A stretch of DNA of 39,684 nt from Bacteroidales bacterium (lineage in GTDB: Bacteria > Bacteroidota > Bacteroidia > Bacteroidales > FEN-979): NCBI GenBank assembly GCA_017882335.1, contig JADGPR010000022.1:1-39684 (forward strand). Reading direction: 5' to 3'. Below the pieces are notes generated by a model. It ran no database searches. It was not told the origin of the DNA and was given only the letters and a program-made list of their open reading frames with translations. Positions within the stretch are counted from its first letter, which is position 1; the number at the start of each line of letters is the position of its first letter. A program made the position numbers and the translations under genes. This document shows positions 18,089 to 25,745 of this stretch, piece by piece.

Positions 18089-19249
18089 TTAACTCATAAT
18101 AAATTTTTCTGGTGCAGATGGTAAAGTAGCTAAGTCATATTCTAATTCAGTATTGCCGTCATCGCATAAAACTCCAACAGTAAATGCTCCATACGAAATA
18201 AATTCAAGTATGGCTTTGCCTTCTTTGATTGTTACGATTTTATAAGGATCAGGGAATGAATTATGAAGTGAGAAAAGAATTACATCCCCCTCATTCATCG
18301 GGTTGTCGGGATTGGTGGAAGTCACTGCCAATATTACTCTGAATAAATCGCTGTCCTCAACTGGCGCAATAGTAGGAATAATTTTTCTGTTATTATTTTC
18401 GGATTTTCCTCCCCATTGGTTTTTATTGGGATCTTTCAAATTATCAGGTAATGATCTTTGTGACTGAATACCATTTTGCATTTTTTGTTTTGCTTTATCA
18501 ATAAGAGATGAAAATTCATCAAAAGATAAAATTTTACTTCGCATTGTAATTGTTGTTTGTGCTTGATTTATCTTATTAAATATGTTGGGATCCTTTGAAT
18601 TAAAGTTATCAGTATGGACAGCAAGAGCGGCGTTAGCGGCTGTTTCCTTAGCTTGTTTTTCAGCGGTTAAATTTTTTTCTAATACATCCATCTCTATAAG
18701 GATGGGGATATACTGAATATTAGTCCACAGATACCCTAACAAAAAACCACTAACCAGAAAATAAATTAATATACTTTCAGCCAAAACTGCACCTACAGTT
18801 CCAGCAATTCCTTTACCTCCAAATAATATACTTGCATTGGCACCAAATAGATTCAACAAGTGAGGAATTTTATATAGATTTGTGAGACCAAGACCTACAA
18901 TTATTTTCGTAAGCCAATCGCTTATTTGAATTAAATTATCATTTCGCGAATAATTTTTGCTTGGAGAATCTGGATTACTTAAGTAACGGGGTAACCCAAA
19001 AAGAAACCCCCCGAAACCTCCTGCTACATAAGCAGCACCACCTATCAACAATCCATAACCTATAGTTACCCAATATGAATAAGGATTATATACATCTGCT
19101 TTAGATGGGTTTGAAACAAAATTCAGGGCACAAACCGCAACCAATATAATACCCAAAACAGGTAAGCAACCTAAAATTAAGAAAAGCCATTGTTGTCTTT
19201 GTGATGTTTTATTTGTTTCACTCTTTGAAAAAATCTGTCCGAGTTTCAT
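18089..19249 (-). CDS. Membrane protein with C-terminal pYEATS-like domain
   Basis: Read from ATG at 19249 (386 residues; an upstream TTG would add eight). N-terminal TM helices lie at about residues 20-45, 62-87 and 147-176. Between the last two is GFGGFLFGLPR and then NLIQISDWLTKIIVGLGL, a block I associate with the 'YEATS-like-associating three-TM' (YLATT) region. A charged helical linker (~190-290) leads to the C-terminal domain (~298-380), whose strands FRVILAVTS, VILFSLHNSFPDPYKI, AILEFISYGAFTVGVLCDDG and ELEYDLATLPSAP fit the prokaryotic YEATS fold. That architecture has been proposed by others as part of NTP-dependent conflict systems. Last gene of the minus-strand island; about 200 nt downstream of the metzincin gene. 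Confidence 0.75.
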   Translation of the reverse strand: MKLGQIFSKSETNKTSQRQQWLFLILGCLPVLGIILVAVCALNFVSNPSKADVYNPYSYWVTIGYGLLIGGAAYVAGGFGGFLFGLPRYLSNPDSPSKNYSRNDNLIQISDWLTKIIVGLGLTNLYKIPHLLNLFGANASILFGGKGIAGTVGAVLAESILIYFLVSGFLLGYLWTNIQYIPILIEMDVLEKNLTAEKQAKETAANAALAVHTDNFNSKDPNIFNKINQAQTTITMRSKILSFDEFSSLIDKAKQKMQNGIQSQRSLPDNLKDPNKNQWGGKSENNNRKIIPTIAPVEDSDLFRVILAVTSTNPDNPMNEGDVILFSLHNSFPDPYKIVTIKEGKAILEFISYGAFTVGVLCDDGNTELEYDLATLPSAPEKFIMS

Positions 19250-19298
19250 AATTTTAAGATTTGAAGTTAACAATACTTAATATTAGTATATTACTCTT

Positions 19299-19370
19299 TT
19301 ATTTTAGGTTATTCTGTTCCAGATGATAGCCCCCAATTAAGGCTGAGTAAAGATTTGCAATGTTGCTCAT
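19299..19370 (-). CDS. Possible 23-residue leader peptide or small protein
   Basis: An ORF (MSNIANLYSALIGGYHLEQNN, then LK and stop) starts 18 nt after copy 3 of the 29-bp island motif. The other two copies lie 20 and 22 nt before convincing start codons. The position is the only support; length alone would not justify a call. It ends 49 nt before the pYEATS gene start and could be a translated leader or the residue of a deleted gene. Confidence 0.35.
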   Translation of the reverse strand: MSNIANLYSALIGGYHLEQNNLK

Positions 19371-19388
19371 AATAATTTGTTTTTTTAC

Positions 19389-19417
19389 GCCTACTCTATG
19401 CAGTTTTCGGCTACCCC
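19389..19417 (-). repeat. Island 29-bp motif, copy 3
   Basis: On the minus strand: GGGGTAGCCGAAAAC, then TGCAT, then AGAGTAGGC. It lies 33 nt after the metzincin stop and 18 nt before the 23-residue ORF. Confidence 0.9.
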
Positions 19418-19450
19418 GTTTTGATTTATTCTTCTACACTTGTAAAATCG

Positions 19451-20488
19451 TCAGGAAACTATGATAGACCCACCTTGATTATCGGATGCATACATTACTC
19501 TTACATTTATTAAATAATCTCTGCCTTTTACAAAAGGTAAACTGATTTTTGAGTTTTTTTCCAAACCACTGTCATCATCGCCTGCCATGTAATGGTTTTC
19601 TGTCTTTGCTTTTTCAGAAACCACCATTACAGTATCCATTTGTCCGATTGTTTGAAAAGTATATTTTTTTGTAGAAGGTGCTGTAAAAATAAAATCAGCT
19701 TGTCCCCCCGATCTTGCTTTAATTGGAGCCGACTTTTGAAGTTGCAGTTTTACGATAGATTTTTCTGCTACCACAGGATAGAATGACTTTACTCCCTTTA
19801 TGTCATTGGCAGATAGGATTCCCGGAGGAAATATTCCATTTGTATATTGTACCGGTTGTAATACCAATCCGGGTCCGAATTCATATTCCATGATGGATTT
19901 AGGATCCCACGCAGAACCTTGCACCTGATTTGCCGGTAGCTTGTTGATTATGTTAGAATCAATTTGACTTTTTGGCCAACTGTTTGGCGGCCCTGAAAAC
20001 TCTGTGTAAACCGCTTGGGTGTTCCACTCTATACCTGAAAAGGGACTTTGGTGTTCATGCTGGAAACCTATAGTATGTCCTATTTCATGAATGGCAGTTG
20101 TCATACCATAGCTATCGGCTGTTAAGTCCCAACCAAAATTCATAGTTCTTTGCGTTTGGGGAATATTTAAAATTTCGCGACCAACATAAGACCATGAACC
20201 ATCACTAAGGTCAAAACCAATTCTAATCATTGAATCGTCAACAGTTGAAACTTCTTTGAAGGATATGCCAATTCCCAAAGCTTTCCAGGTTTGGAAAGCT
20301 TTTCTCACCACATTTTTTTGTGGCTCGGCTCCTTCAATGAATATAAATTTGATTTCTGTGCTATTTACCCATTTCAAATCGCTTGAAAGGATGTAACCCC
20401 TTCTGTGTTGAGATACGCCTGGATCAAAAGTCCGCTGTATAGTTGGAGGCTGTTTGCAAAGTTTTCTTTTGATTATTTTTGTTGCCAT
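19451..20488 (-). CDS. Astacin-like metzincin zinc protease with PPC-like C-terminus
   Basis: A 345-residue protein. The metzincin zinc site HEIGHTIGFQHEH (residues 134-146; His134, His138, His144 and catalytic Glu135) is followed by a Met-turn SIMEY (Met200), giving an astacin (M12A)-like domain at ~35-240. The C-terminal ~250-345 (SAPIKARSGGQADFIFTAPSTK..., VMVVSEKA...GDDDSGLEKNS) resembles a pre-peptidase C-terminal beta-sandwich. There is no signal peptide and no TM segment: the N-terminus is MATKIIKRKLCKQPPT. An intracellular protease is unusual for this family. It is preceded by motif copy 2 and followed by the pYEATS membrane gene, so joint function is plausible. Confidence 0.88.
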   Translation of the reverse strand: MATKIIKRKLCKQPPTIQRTFDPGVSQHRRGYILSSDLKWVNSTEIKFIFIEGAEPQKNVVRKAFQTWKALGIGISFKEVSTVDDSMIRIGFDLSDGSWSYVGREILNIPQTQRTMNFGWDLTADSYGMTTAIHEIGHTIGFQHEHQSPFSGIEWNTQAVYTEFSGPPNSWPKSQIDSNIINKLPANQVQGSAWDPKSIMEYEFGPGLVLQPVQYTNGIFPPGILSANDIKGVKSFYPVVAEKSIVKLQLQKSAPIKARSGGQADFIFTAPSTKKYTFQTIGQMDTVMVVSEKAKTENHYMAGDDDSGLEKNSKISLPFVKGRDYLINVRVMYASDNQGGSIIVS

Positions 20489-20510
20489 TTTTATTTTGTT
20501 TGTTTGTTTT

Positions 20511-20539
20511 GCCTACTCTATTCGGTTTTCGGCTGCCCC
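20511..20539 (-). repeat. Island 29-bp motif, copy 2
   Basis: On the minus strand: GGGGCAGCCGAAAAC, then CGAAT, then AGAGTAGGC. It ends 22 nt before the metzincin start codon. Confidence 0.9.
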
Positions 20540-20545
20540 GTTTAT

Positions 20546-20929
20546 CTTTATTTCTTGTCTGTCAGTTTTAGTTTGCAGTGTCGTTATAAAAGTACAATTA
20601 ACGCTCCGCTGGCAGCCGTAGTGCGGGTTTAGCAGAGTTTATATTTAGTTTTCGTTTTCATGTTTTTTAGCACCAATCACCTTTCTTTACCGAGTTTCCC
20701 CGCATTGAGGCTGCCGGCTCGTTGGTGGTAGTTTGGTCTTTATCCAAAGGATTAAATAATTTTTTTACAAGTATAATAGTGTTGGTTATCTAATTTAATT
20801 GAGTGAATGGACAAATAGATTTCATATTAATAATTTATATATATTTTGTCGTCAAAAGCATTATATTATTCATTTTAAAAATTTATTAAGTTACCGCCAG
20901 TTTTTATTTGGCGATAGCTTAGTTGTTGA
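20546..20929. other. 384-bp gap within island
   Basis: No credible gene on either strand. It contains the attC-like palindrome (20600-20723). The rest, 20740-20929, is very AT-rich with runs such as ATTTATATATATTTTG and no visible reading frame. Confidence 0.7.
20600..20723. repeat. 124-bp imperfect palindrome, attC-like
   Basis: Arms: AACG (20600-20603) with CGTT (20720-20723), GGCAGCC (20611-20617) with GGCTGCC (20709-20715), and TGCGGG (20622-20627) with CCCGCA (20699-20704), separated by short unpaired stretches and a ~71-nt loop. Size, ends and extra-helical bases resemble large integron attC sites. The exact integron core (GTTRRRY and RYYYAAC) is not met, and no integrase gene is in the window. 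Confidence 0.4.
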
Positions 20930-21073
20930 TTAATTGTTATCTGTACCACAGAAAGGACAGTAACCGTTTTTGTCCTCTTTGTCAAAAGCCCTACCGCAAG
21001 ATTTACAAGCGATTGTTTTATAAACAATCAGTAATGCAGATAACACTCTTTTATAAACCATTTTGATTTTCAT
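20930..21073 (-). CDS. 47-residue zinc-ribbon protein
   Basis: A small ORF with the sequence CKSCGRAF near residues 23-30 and YCPFCGTDNN at its C-terminus: two CxxC knuckles 12 residues apart (Cys23, Cys26, Cys39, Cys42), i.e. a compact zinc ribbon. The N-terminal half is hydrophobic (VLSALLIVYKTIA) and may be a membrane anchor. The start codon lies 20 nt after motif copy 1, and the gene follows the 72-aa gene by about 55 nt. The function is unknown; such ribbons often bind nucleic acid or protein partners. Confidence 0.75.
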   Translation of the reverse strand: MKIKMVYKRVLSALLIVYKTIACKSCGRAFDKEDKNGYCPFCGTDNN

Positions 21074-21093
21074 TTTTGTTAAATTTATTTATT

Positions 21094-21122
21094 GCCTACT
21101 CTGGTTGGTTTTCGGCTTCCCC
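21094..21122 (-). repeat. Island 29-bp motif, copy 1
   Basis: On the minus strand: GGGGAAGCCGAAAAC, then CAACC, then AGAGTAGGC. It starts 6 nt after the stop codon of the 72-residue gene and ends 20 nt before the zinc-ribbon start. Confidence 0.9.
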
Positions 21123-21128
21123 AATTAT

Positions 21129-21347
21129 TTAAAATTTGTCAACAAATTTGAGTCGGTTAGTTCTAATGTTTCTTACTTTTCCATCTTCAAGCTCGATTAT
21201 TGCATAAGTGTCTTGAAATGTTCCATTTTCAGTGTTTTGGGGATATTTTGCCCATTCATGGAAGTATCCATTCGTAATGTAATCACCTGAGCCATCATCG
21301 AACTTAGTAATTTTTACTTTTCTTAAGTCGTCTTTTTTTGTTGCCAT
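21129..21347 (-). CDS. Small hypothetical island protein (72 aa)
   Basis: Read from ATG at 21347 (MATKKDDLRKVKITKFDDG...). The upstream in-frame extension to 21410 adds nothing family-like. The protein is charged and lacks TM segments; alternating strands (VKITKF, TYAIIELEDGKV, NIRTNRLKFVDKF) suggest a small beta-barrel, but no family is recognised. First gene of the minus-strand island run. Like the metzincin, it begins MATK. Confidence 0.6.
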   Translation of the reverse strand: MATKKDDLRKVKITKFDDGSGDYITNGYFHEWAKYPQNTENGTFQDTYAIIELEDGKVRNIRTNRLKFVDKF

Positions 21348-21800
21348 TATTGTTGTTTTTAAAGTTTGTGAGTTGTCATAAAATTGCCCCCAACAACTCA
21401 AAAATCCCAACCAGTTGTATTTATTTTCACCATCGTTATAACTTCTGAAATAATAAGTGAATAAAAAATCATTTGTTATAATTTTAACAGGCGGTTACAT
21501 TTAATAGATGTTGTTTCTTACTCTTTGCAAATGTATAAAAATATTGATGTCAATAAACATATAAATGTTTTTTTTTATATACTTATTTATTATTTGTGAG
21601 TCTCAAATTTTATTCACATCCCGGCCTCATGGTTTATCTGACGAAGGCATAGAAAGCGGGAATCCAATCCCGGGTACTCGGGTTGGAACCTGAAGGACAG
21701 GGAAGACAGTCAGATTTACGATTAGAAACCTTTTAACCCAAACACTAATCACACACGATTTTGCTACCTGCCTACTGGCAGAAAGGTTTCGCCTTTCGAT

Positions 21801-21884
21801 TTGCTTCGTCACTTCGTTCCTCGCAATGACAATTCTTTTTGCGAGTAAGAGAAACTAGTTGTCATTGCGAGCGTAGCGAAGCAA
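21801..21884. repeat. Inverted CATTGCGAG (REP-like) pair
   Basis: TTGCTTCGTCACTTCGTTCC and following TCGCAATGACAA (21801-21832) is inverted relative to TTGTCATTGCGAGCG and following TAGCGAAGCAA (21859-21884). Very similar palindromic units are scattered in many bacterial genomes. The hairpin lies between the island and fusA. Confidence 0.8.
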
Positions 21885-21950
21885 CGTCAACTCATCAGTT
21901 CATCAGCTAGCCTGTCAATCACCCTTTTACGGCCGTAAGGAAAAAAAACC

Positions 21951-21958
21951 TACCTTTG
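21951..21958 (+). promoter_or_regulatory. fusA -7 promoter element
   Basis: TACCTTTG matches the Bacteroidota consensus and lies 19 bp before the fusA start codon, giving a short leader. The -33 region is less clear. Confidence 0.7.
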
Positions 21959-21977
21959 CACACTCAAAAAAATCACC

Positions 21978-24056
21978 ATGCCATTAAATAAACTCAGAAA
22001 TATAGGGATTGCCGCTCATATTGATGCAGGCAAGACCACCGTTACCGAACGTATTCTCTTTTTTACCGGTACCACCCGAAAGATGGGAGAAGTTCATGAT
22101 GGCCAGGCCACCATGGACTTTATGAAACAGGAACAGGAAAGAGGCATTACCATTGCTTCGGCAGCCATTTCCTGTGCCTGGAAAGATTACCAGATCAACC
22201 TAATCGATACACCGGGACACGTGGATTTCACGGTCGAAGTGGAGCGTTCCCTCCGTGTCATCGACGGGATGATCGCGGTATTCTGTGCCGTGGGAGGTGT
22301 TGAGCCCCAGAGCGAGACCGTATGGAACCAGGCCGACCGCTACCGGGTACCCCGCATTGCCTTCATCAACAAGATGGACCGCACCGGCGCCGACTTTGCC
22401 GTGGTGGTTGCCCAGATGAACAAATACCTCGATGCCAATGCCGTTCCTTTCAATCTGCCCATTGGCGCGGAAGAGCATTTCGACGGCATCATCGACCTCA
22501 TGTCACAGAAAGCTTATGTGTTCAAGGATTTTGAACAGGTCGAAATAGAGATCCCGGAAGCCTACAAGGAAAAAGCAAAAGAAGCACGCGCCTGGATGGT
22601 GGAGAAGATTGCCGAATTCAATGAAGAAGTCATGCAGTTGTTCTTTGACGACAAGGAAGTTCCTTCTGAGTTGCTGCAGCGGGCTGCGCGCCAAGCCACC
22701 CTGAAAATGCTGATCACACCGGTATTCTGCGGAGCAGCCTACAAGAACAAAGGCGTCCAGATGATCCTCGACGCCGTATTGAATTACCTGCCTTCTCCCA
22801 TCGATGTTGGCGCAGTAGTTGGCATTGACATCGATGACCCGGAAAAATCACATTCACGGCATCCTTCTGCCAAGGAGCCTTTTTCGGCATTGGCATTCAA
22901 ACTGATCCATGACCCTTTTGTAGGACAGCAAACATTTACCCGTGTATTTTCCGGAACCCTTCACAGCGGGATGCAGATCCTGAATTCCACAAAAGGGAAA
23001 CACGAACGTATCGGCAGGATCTTCCGAATCCATGCGAAGGAAAGAGTAGAGATCAGCGAAGCAGGTCCCGGCGATATCGTAGCTCTCATTGGTTTAAAAC
23101 TGACCAAAACCGGGGATACCCTCTGCGATAATGATCATCCTCTCTTTCTGGAAAATATTCACATTCCGCCTTCAGTGATCGAATTAAAGATATCCCCTGC
23201 AAAACGGGGAGACCAGGCAAAGCTGGGAGAGGCGCTGAACAAACTGATGAACGAAGATCCGTCGTTTAACGTGCGGTATGATGATGAAACGGAAGAAACG
23301 GTCATCGCCGGTATGGGCGAACTTCACCTGGAGATCATCATCGACCGGCTGAAATATGAATTCAAGGTGGATGCGATCGTTGGCGAACCTGCAGTTGCTT
23401 TCCGGGAAACCATCACCGTGGAAAAAGAACACCGTTACAAGCATTCGAAACAAACCGGCGGAAGGGGCCAGTTTGCCGATGTCGTGATGCGGATTGAGCC
23501 CAACGAAGGAAAAGGCTACGAATTCGTGGATAAGGTCAAGGGTGGCAACATTCCTGCAGAATTTATCCAGTCGGTCAATAAAGGGATCCTGAAAACACTC
23601 GAAAGAGGCATCCTGGCCGGGTACCCGGTGGTGGATGTGAAAGTGGTGCTCCTCGACGGAAGCCATCACCCGGTTGACTCCTCGGATATGGCCTTCCAGA
23701 CCTGCGGCTCGATCTGCTTTAAGGAAGGATTCATGAAAGCCAGTCCCATCCTGCTGGAGCCAATGATGAAGATCGAAGTGAATACACCCGACGATTACAT
23801 CGGGGAAGTGAGCGGAAACCTCAACCGCCGCCGCGGGAAGATCGAAGCCATGCGCAGATATCGTAAAGGCGCACAAAAGATCAATGGACTCGTGCCTCTG
23901 AAAGAGATGTTTGGCTATGCCACGCAACTCCGGAATATCTCCAGCGGAAGAGCAAATTATTCCATGGAATTTTTCCAATACATGCCATTGCCGAAAGCAA
24001 TCCAGGAGGAGGTTTTGAACGAGATCGCGGAGAAGAAAAAGGATGAAAAAAGATAG
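21978..24056 (+). CDS. fusA: Translation elongation factor G
   Basis: A 692-residue ribosomal translocation GTPase of normal length. G1 AHIDAGKT (13-20), switch II/G3 DTPGH (77-81) and G4 NKMD (131-134) are intact, as is the RGITI effector loop. Domains II-V follow, ending with [15 protein letters not shown] and [21 protein letters not shown]. It is not in a str operon (no rpsL, rpsG or tuf beside it); in Bacteroidota, several EF-G paralogues are common, so this may be a second copy. An intergenic inverted repeat follows. Confidence 0.96.
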   Translation: MPLNKLRNIGIAAHIDAGKTTVTERILFFTGTTRKMGEVHDGQATMDFMKQEQERGITIASAAISCAWKDYQINLIDTPGHVDFTVEVERSLRVIDGMIAVFCAVGGVEPQSETVWNQADRYRVPRIAFINKMDRTGADFAVVVAQMNKYLDANAVPFNLPIGAEEHFDGIIDLMSQKAYVFKDFEQVEIEIPEAYKEKAKEARAWMVEKIAEFNEEVMQLFFDDKEVPSELLQRAARQATLKMLITPVFCGAAYKNKGVQMILDAVLNYLPSPIDVGAVVGIDIDDPEKSHSRHPSAKEPFSALAFKLIHDPFVGQQTFTRVFSGTLHSGMQILNSTKGKHERIGRIFRIHAKERVEISEAGPGDIVALIGLKLTKTGDTLCDNDHPLFLENIHIPPSVIELKISPAKRGDQAKLGEALNKLMNEDPSFNVRYDDETEETVIAGMGELHLEIIIDRLKYEFKVDAIVGEPAVAFRETITVEKEHRYKHSKQTGGRGQFADVVMRIEPNEGKGYEFVDKVKGGNIPAEFIQSVNKGILKTLERGILAGYPVVDVKVVLLDGSHHPVDSSDMAFQTCGSICFKEGFMKASPILLEPMMKIEVNTPDDYIGEVSGNLNRRRGKIEAMRRYRKGAQKINGLVPLKEMFGYATQLRNISSGRANYSMEFFQYMPLPKAIQEEVLNEIAEKKKDEKR

Positions 24057-24070
24057 CTGGCGAGGTTTTT

Positions 24071-24192
24071 TTAATTATGAATTATGAGGGTGAATTATGA
24101 ATCTTGAATTGGGTTATTGTTTAGTACTACCAGATCCGTTCAGGGTCATAAGAATTCATAATTCAAATTTCAAACTCATAATTCATAATTAA
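24071..24192. repeat. Inverted-repeat element between fusA and MFS gene
   Basis: TTAATTATGAATTATGAG (24071-24088) and CTCATAATTCATAATTAA (24175-24192) are perfect 18-bp reverse complements, and inner GAATTATGA/TCATAATTC segments add more pairing. The ~85-bp centre has no coding sense. The hairpin probably ends fusA transcription or is a dispersed miniature repeat. Confidence 0.75.
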
Positions 24193-24200
24193 TTTCCCTG

Positions 24201-25400
24201 ATGCCCACCAAACTTTGGAACCGGAACTTCACCCTGCTTACCTTTTCCAACTTTTTCATGTGCAGCGCTTACTATTCGCTGATCTCAACACTTCCAATCT
24301 ACATTTCCACCGAACTTCATTCCTCGAAAAGTGTGGTCGGGCTTGTGCTTGCTTCCTACATCGTGGCCTCGGTGCTGGTGCGCCCTTTTGTTGGTTTCGG
24401 GTTGGATAAATACGGCCGGAAAACGATCTTAATTGTCTCCCTTCTGTTATATGCACTGGTCTTTAACGGTTACCTCATCGCCTGGACGGTAGCGGTGATG
24501 ATCATTGTCAGGTTCATTCATGGACTGACCTGGGGATTGACTACCACTTCCAATTCAACGGTCGCCGTGGATATCATTCCACCCGATAAACGCGGGCAGG
24601 GGATCGGTTATTTCGGGATCTCCACCACGCTGGGGATGGCGCTGGGGCCTGTGATCGGATCGTTCATTTTCCAGCAAGGCGGTTATTCGGCCATGTTCAT
24701 TGCTGGATTCATCATCAGCCTTGCCAGCATGGGCATGGCTGCCTCAATGCGCTTCACGGATGTAGTTCCTTCAAAATCCCTGGAGTTTCGATTTTCCACG
24801 TTATTTGAAACCACCACTTTGCTTCCTTCCTTTAACCTTCTTCTCATCATGATCACCTATGGCGGACTGCTCTCGTTTGTCGCGCTTTACGGACGTGAAC
24901 TGGGAATCAGCAATCCCGCCGCGTTTTTCCTCATTTATGCAACTGGTGTGATCGGAGCCCGTTTCACTTCGGGAAAATTCTTCGACCGCCACGGCCCCAG
25001 GATGATCCTCCTGGTCTGCCTTTCACTGCTGATCGCCGGATTTCCGGTTCTTGCCTTCCTGAAAAATCCTATCGGGTTTTACGGTGCCGCCGTAATCCTT
25101 GGTTTTGGCAACGGAGTTGTTTTCCCGACTTTCCAGGCCATGATCAATAACATGGTTCAGCAGAACCGTCGCGGGGCAGCCAATTCCACGCTCTTCACTT
25201 CCGTTGATATCGGGATGGGCGCAGGAATGATCCTCGTCGGCAGTATTGCACAACAATTCTCCATTTCAACTGCTTTCATTGTATGTTCGGTTATTTGTGT
25301 CGCTGCACTTTTGTTCTTTCTTTTTTTTACGATAAAATATTATGAGAAGAACAAGATAAGTTTCCTTTTAGAAGAACGGGTAAAATCAGGTATTTCTTAA
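24201..25400 (+). CDS. MFS transporter
   Basis: A 399-residue major facilitator permease with about 12 hydrophobic helices. The MFS loop 2-3 signature appears as GLDKYGRKTI (residues ~67-76), with a matching FFDRHGPRMI in the second half. TM4/5 carries GRGIGYFGISTTLGMALGPVIG-like sequence typical of drug or metabolite exporters. Substrate unknown. It is probably transcribed alone, between the inverted repeat and a relic-filled gap. Confidence 0.9.
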   Translation: MPTKLWNRNFTLLTFSNFFMCSAYYSLISTLPIYISTELHSSKSVVGLVLASYIVASVLVRPFVGFGLDKYGRKTILIVSLLLYALVFNGYLIAWTVAVMIIVRFIHGLTWGLTTTSNSTVAVDIIPPDKRGQGIGYFGISTTLGMALGPVIGSFIFQQGGYSAMFIAGFIISLASMGMAASMRFTDVVPSKSLEFRFSTLFETTTLLPSFNLLLIMITYGGLLSFVALYGRELGISNPAAFFLIYATGVIGARFTSGKFFDRHGPRMILLVCLSLLIAGFPVLAFLKNPIGFYGAAVILGFGNGVVFPTFQAMINNMVQQNRRGAANSTLFTSVDIGMGAGMILVGSIAQQFSISTAFIVCSVICVAALLFFLFFTIKYYEKNKISFLLEERVKSGIS

Positions 25401-25432
25401 AAAATAAAAATCACCGCTAAGTCGCTAAGACG

Positions 25433-25528
25433 CTAATAGTTGTTAACATAATGATGGATTCCATCCTTAAATACAGGTACGTTAAAATTGATTAGAAATC
25501 CTAATCTGATAACAAAAAAATCGTTCTC
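25433..25528 (-). pseudogene. C-terminal relic of a GxxExxY-family protein
   Basis: Reading leftward: ENDFFVIRLGFLINFNVPVF then KDGIHHYVNNY and a stop. The GFLINFNV..KDGI pattern is typical of the last ~25 residues of short GxxExxY proteins. Upstream the frame runs straight into the CGCAGATT repeat at 25528, so the rest of the gene is absent. Confidence 0.55.
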
Positions 25529-25667
25529 GCAGATTTTCGCAGATTTACCGCAAATTTTCGCAGAAAAGATAATAATCTATAATAATACCCTCGTTTTTTG
25601 AATTACGAAGCAACCATGTTATCTGCGTGAATCAGCGATTAAATCTGCGTAAATCTGCGAGAAATAA
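25521..25667. repeat. Inverted CGCAGATT-type element, second copy
   Basis: The left arm (GTTCTCGCAGATTTTCGCAG) and right arm (AAATCTGCGTAAATCTGCGA) are imperfect reverse complements separated by about 60 bp. Same start and end words as the element at 1925-2086, but without its nested palindrome. Confidence 0.7.
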
Positions 25668-25716
25668 TAATCACCAGTCCATCAGCTCTCCAACTATTAT
25701 CCCCTCCGTTTCTTAG

Positions 25717-25724
25717 TATCTTTG
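25717..25724 (+). promoter_or_regulatory. RelA/SpoT gene -7 promoter element
   Basis: TATCTTTG, 21 bp before the ATG at 25746. It argues against the longer reading from the TTG at 25722, which would begin inside the promoter. Confidence 0.65.
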
Positions 25725-25745
25725 CAGACAAATCATCTGTATTTG

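Larger units (their letters stand above)
21348..21977. other. Right flank of island and fusA upstream region
   Basis: 21348-21600 is AT-rich with no gene. From 21610 composition returns to that of the flanks. It holds a degenerate relative of the ACCTGCCTAC palindrome (21769-21791), a pair of inverted 'CATTGCGAG' repeats (21801-21884), a short stretch of 8-bp-type repeat (21886-21911) and the fusA promoter. A 61-codon minus-strand frame across 21627-21812 looks accidental. Confidence 0.6.
25401..25745. other. Repeat-filled gap before RelA/SpoT gene
   Basis: Contains a short CGCTAAGTCGCTAAGACGCTAA repeat (25413-25436), a GxxExxY relic (25433-25528), an inverted CGCAGATT-type element (25521-25667), an 8-bp-type fragment (25671-25694), and the RelA/SpoT promoter. 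No intact gene. Confidence 0.7.

Noticed and set aside
21627-21812. 61-codon minus-strand frame
   Set aside because: Spans repeat-like sequence next to fusA; spurious-looking composition and no family pattern.
23184-23978. 264-codon minus-strand frame
   Set aside because: Antisense to fusA; no family features.
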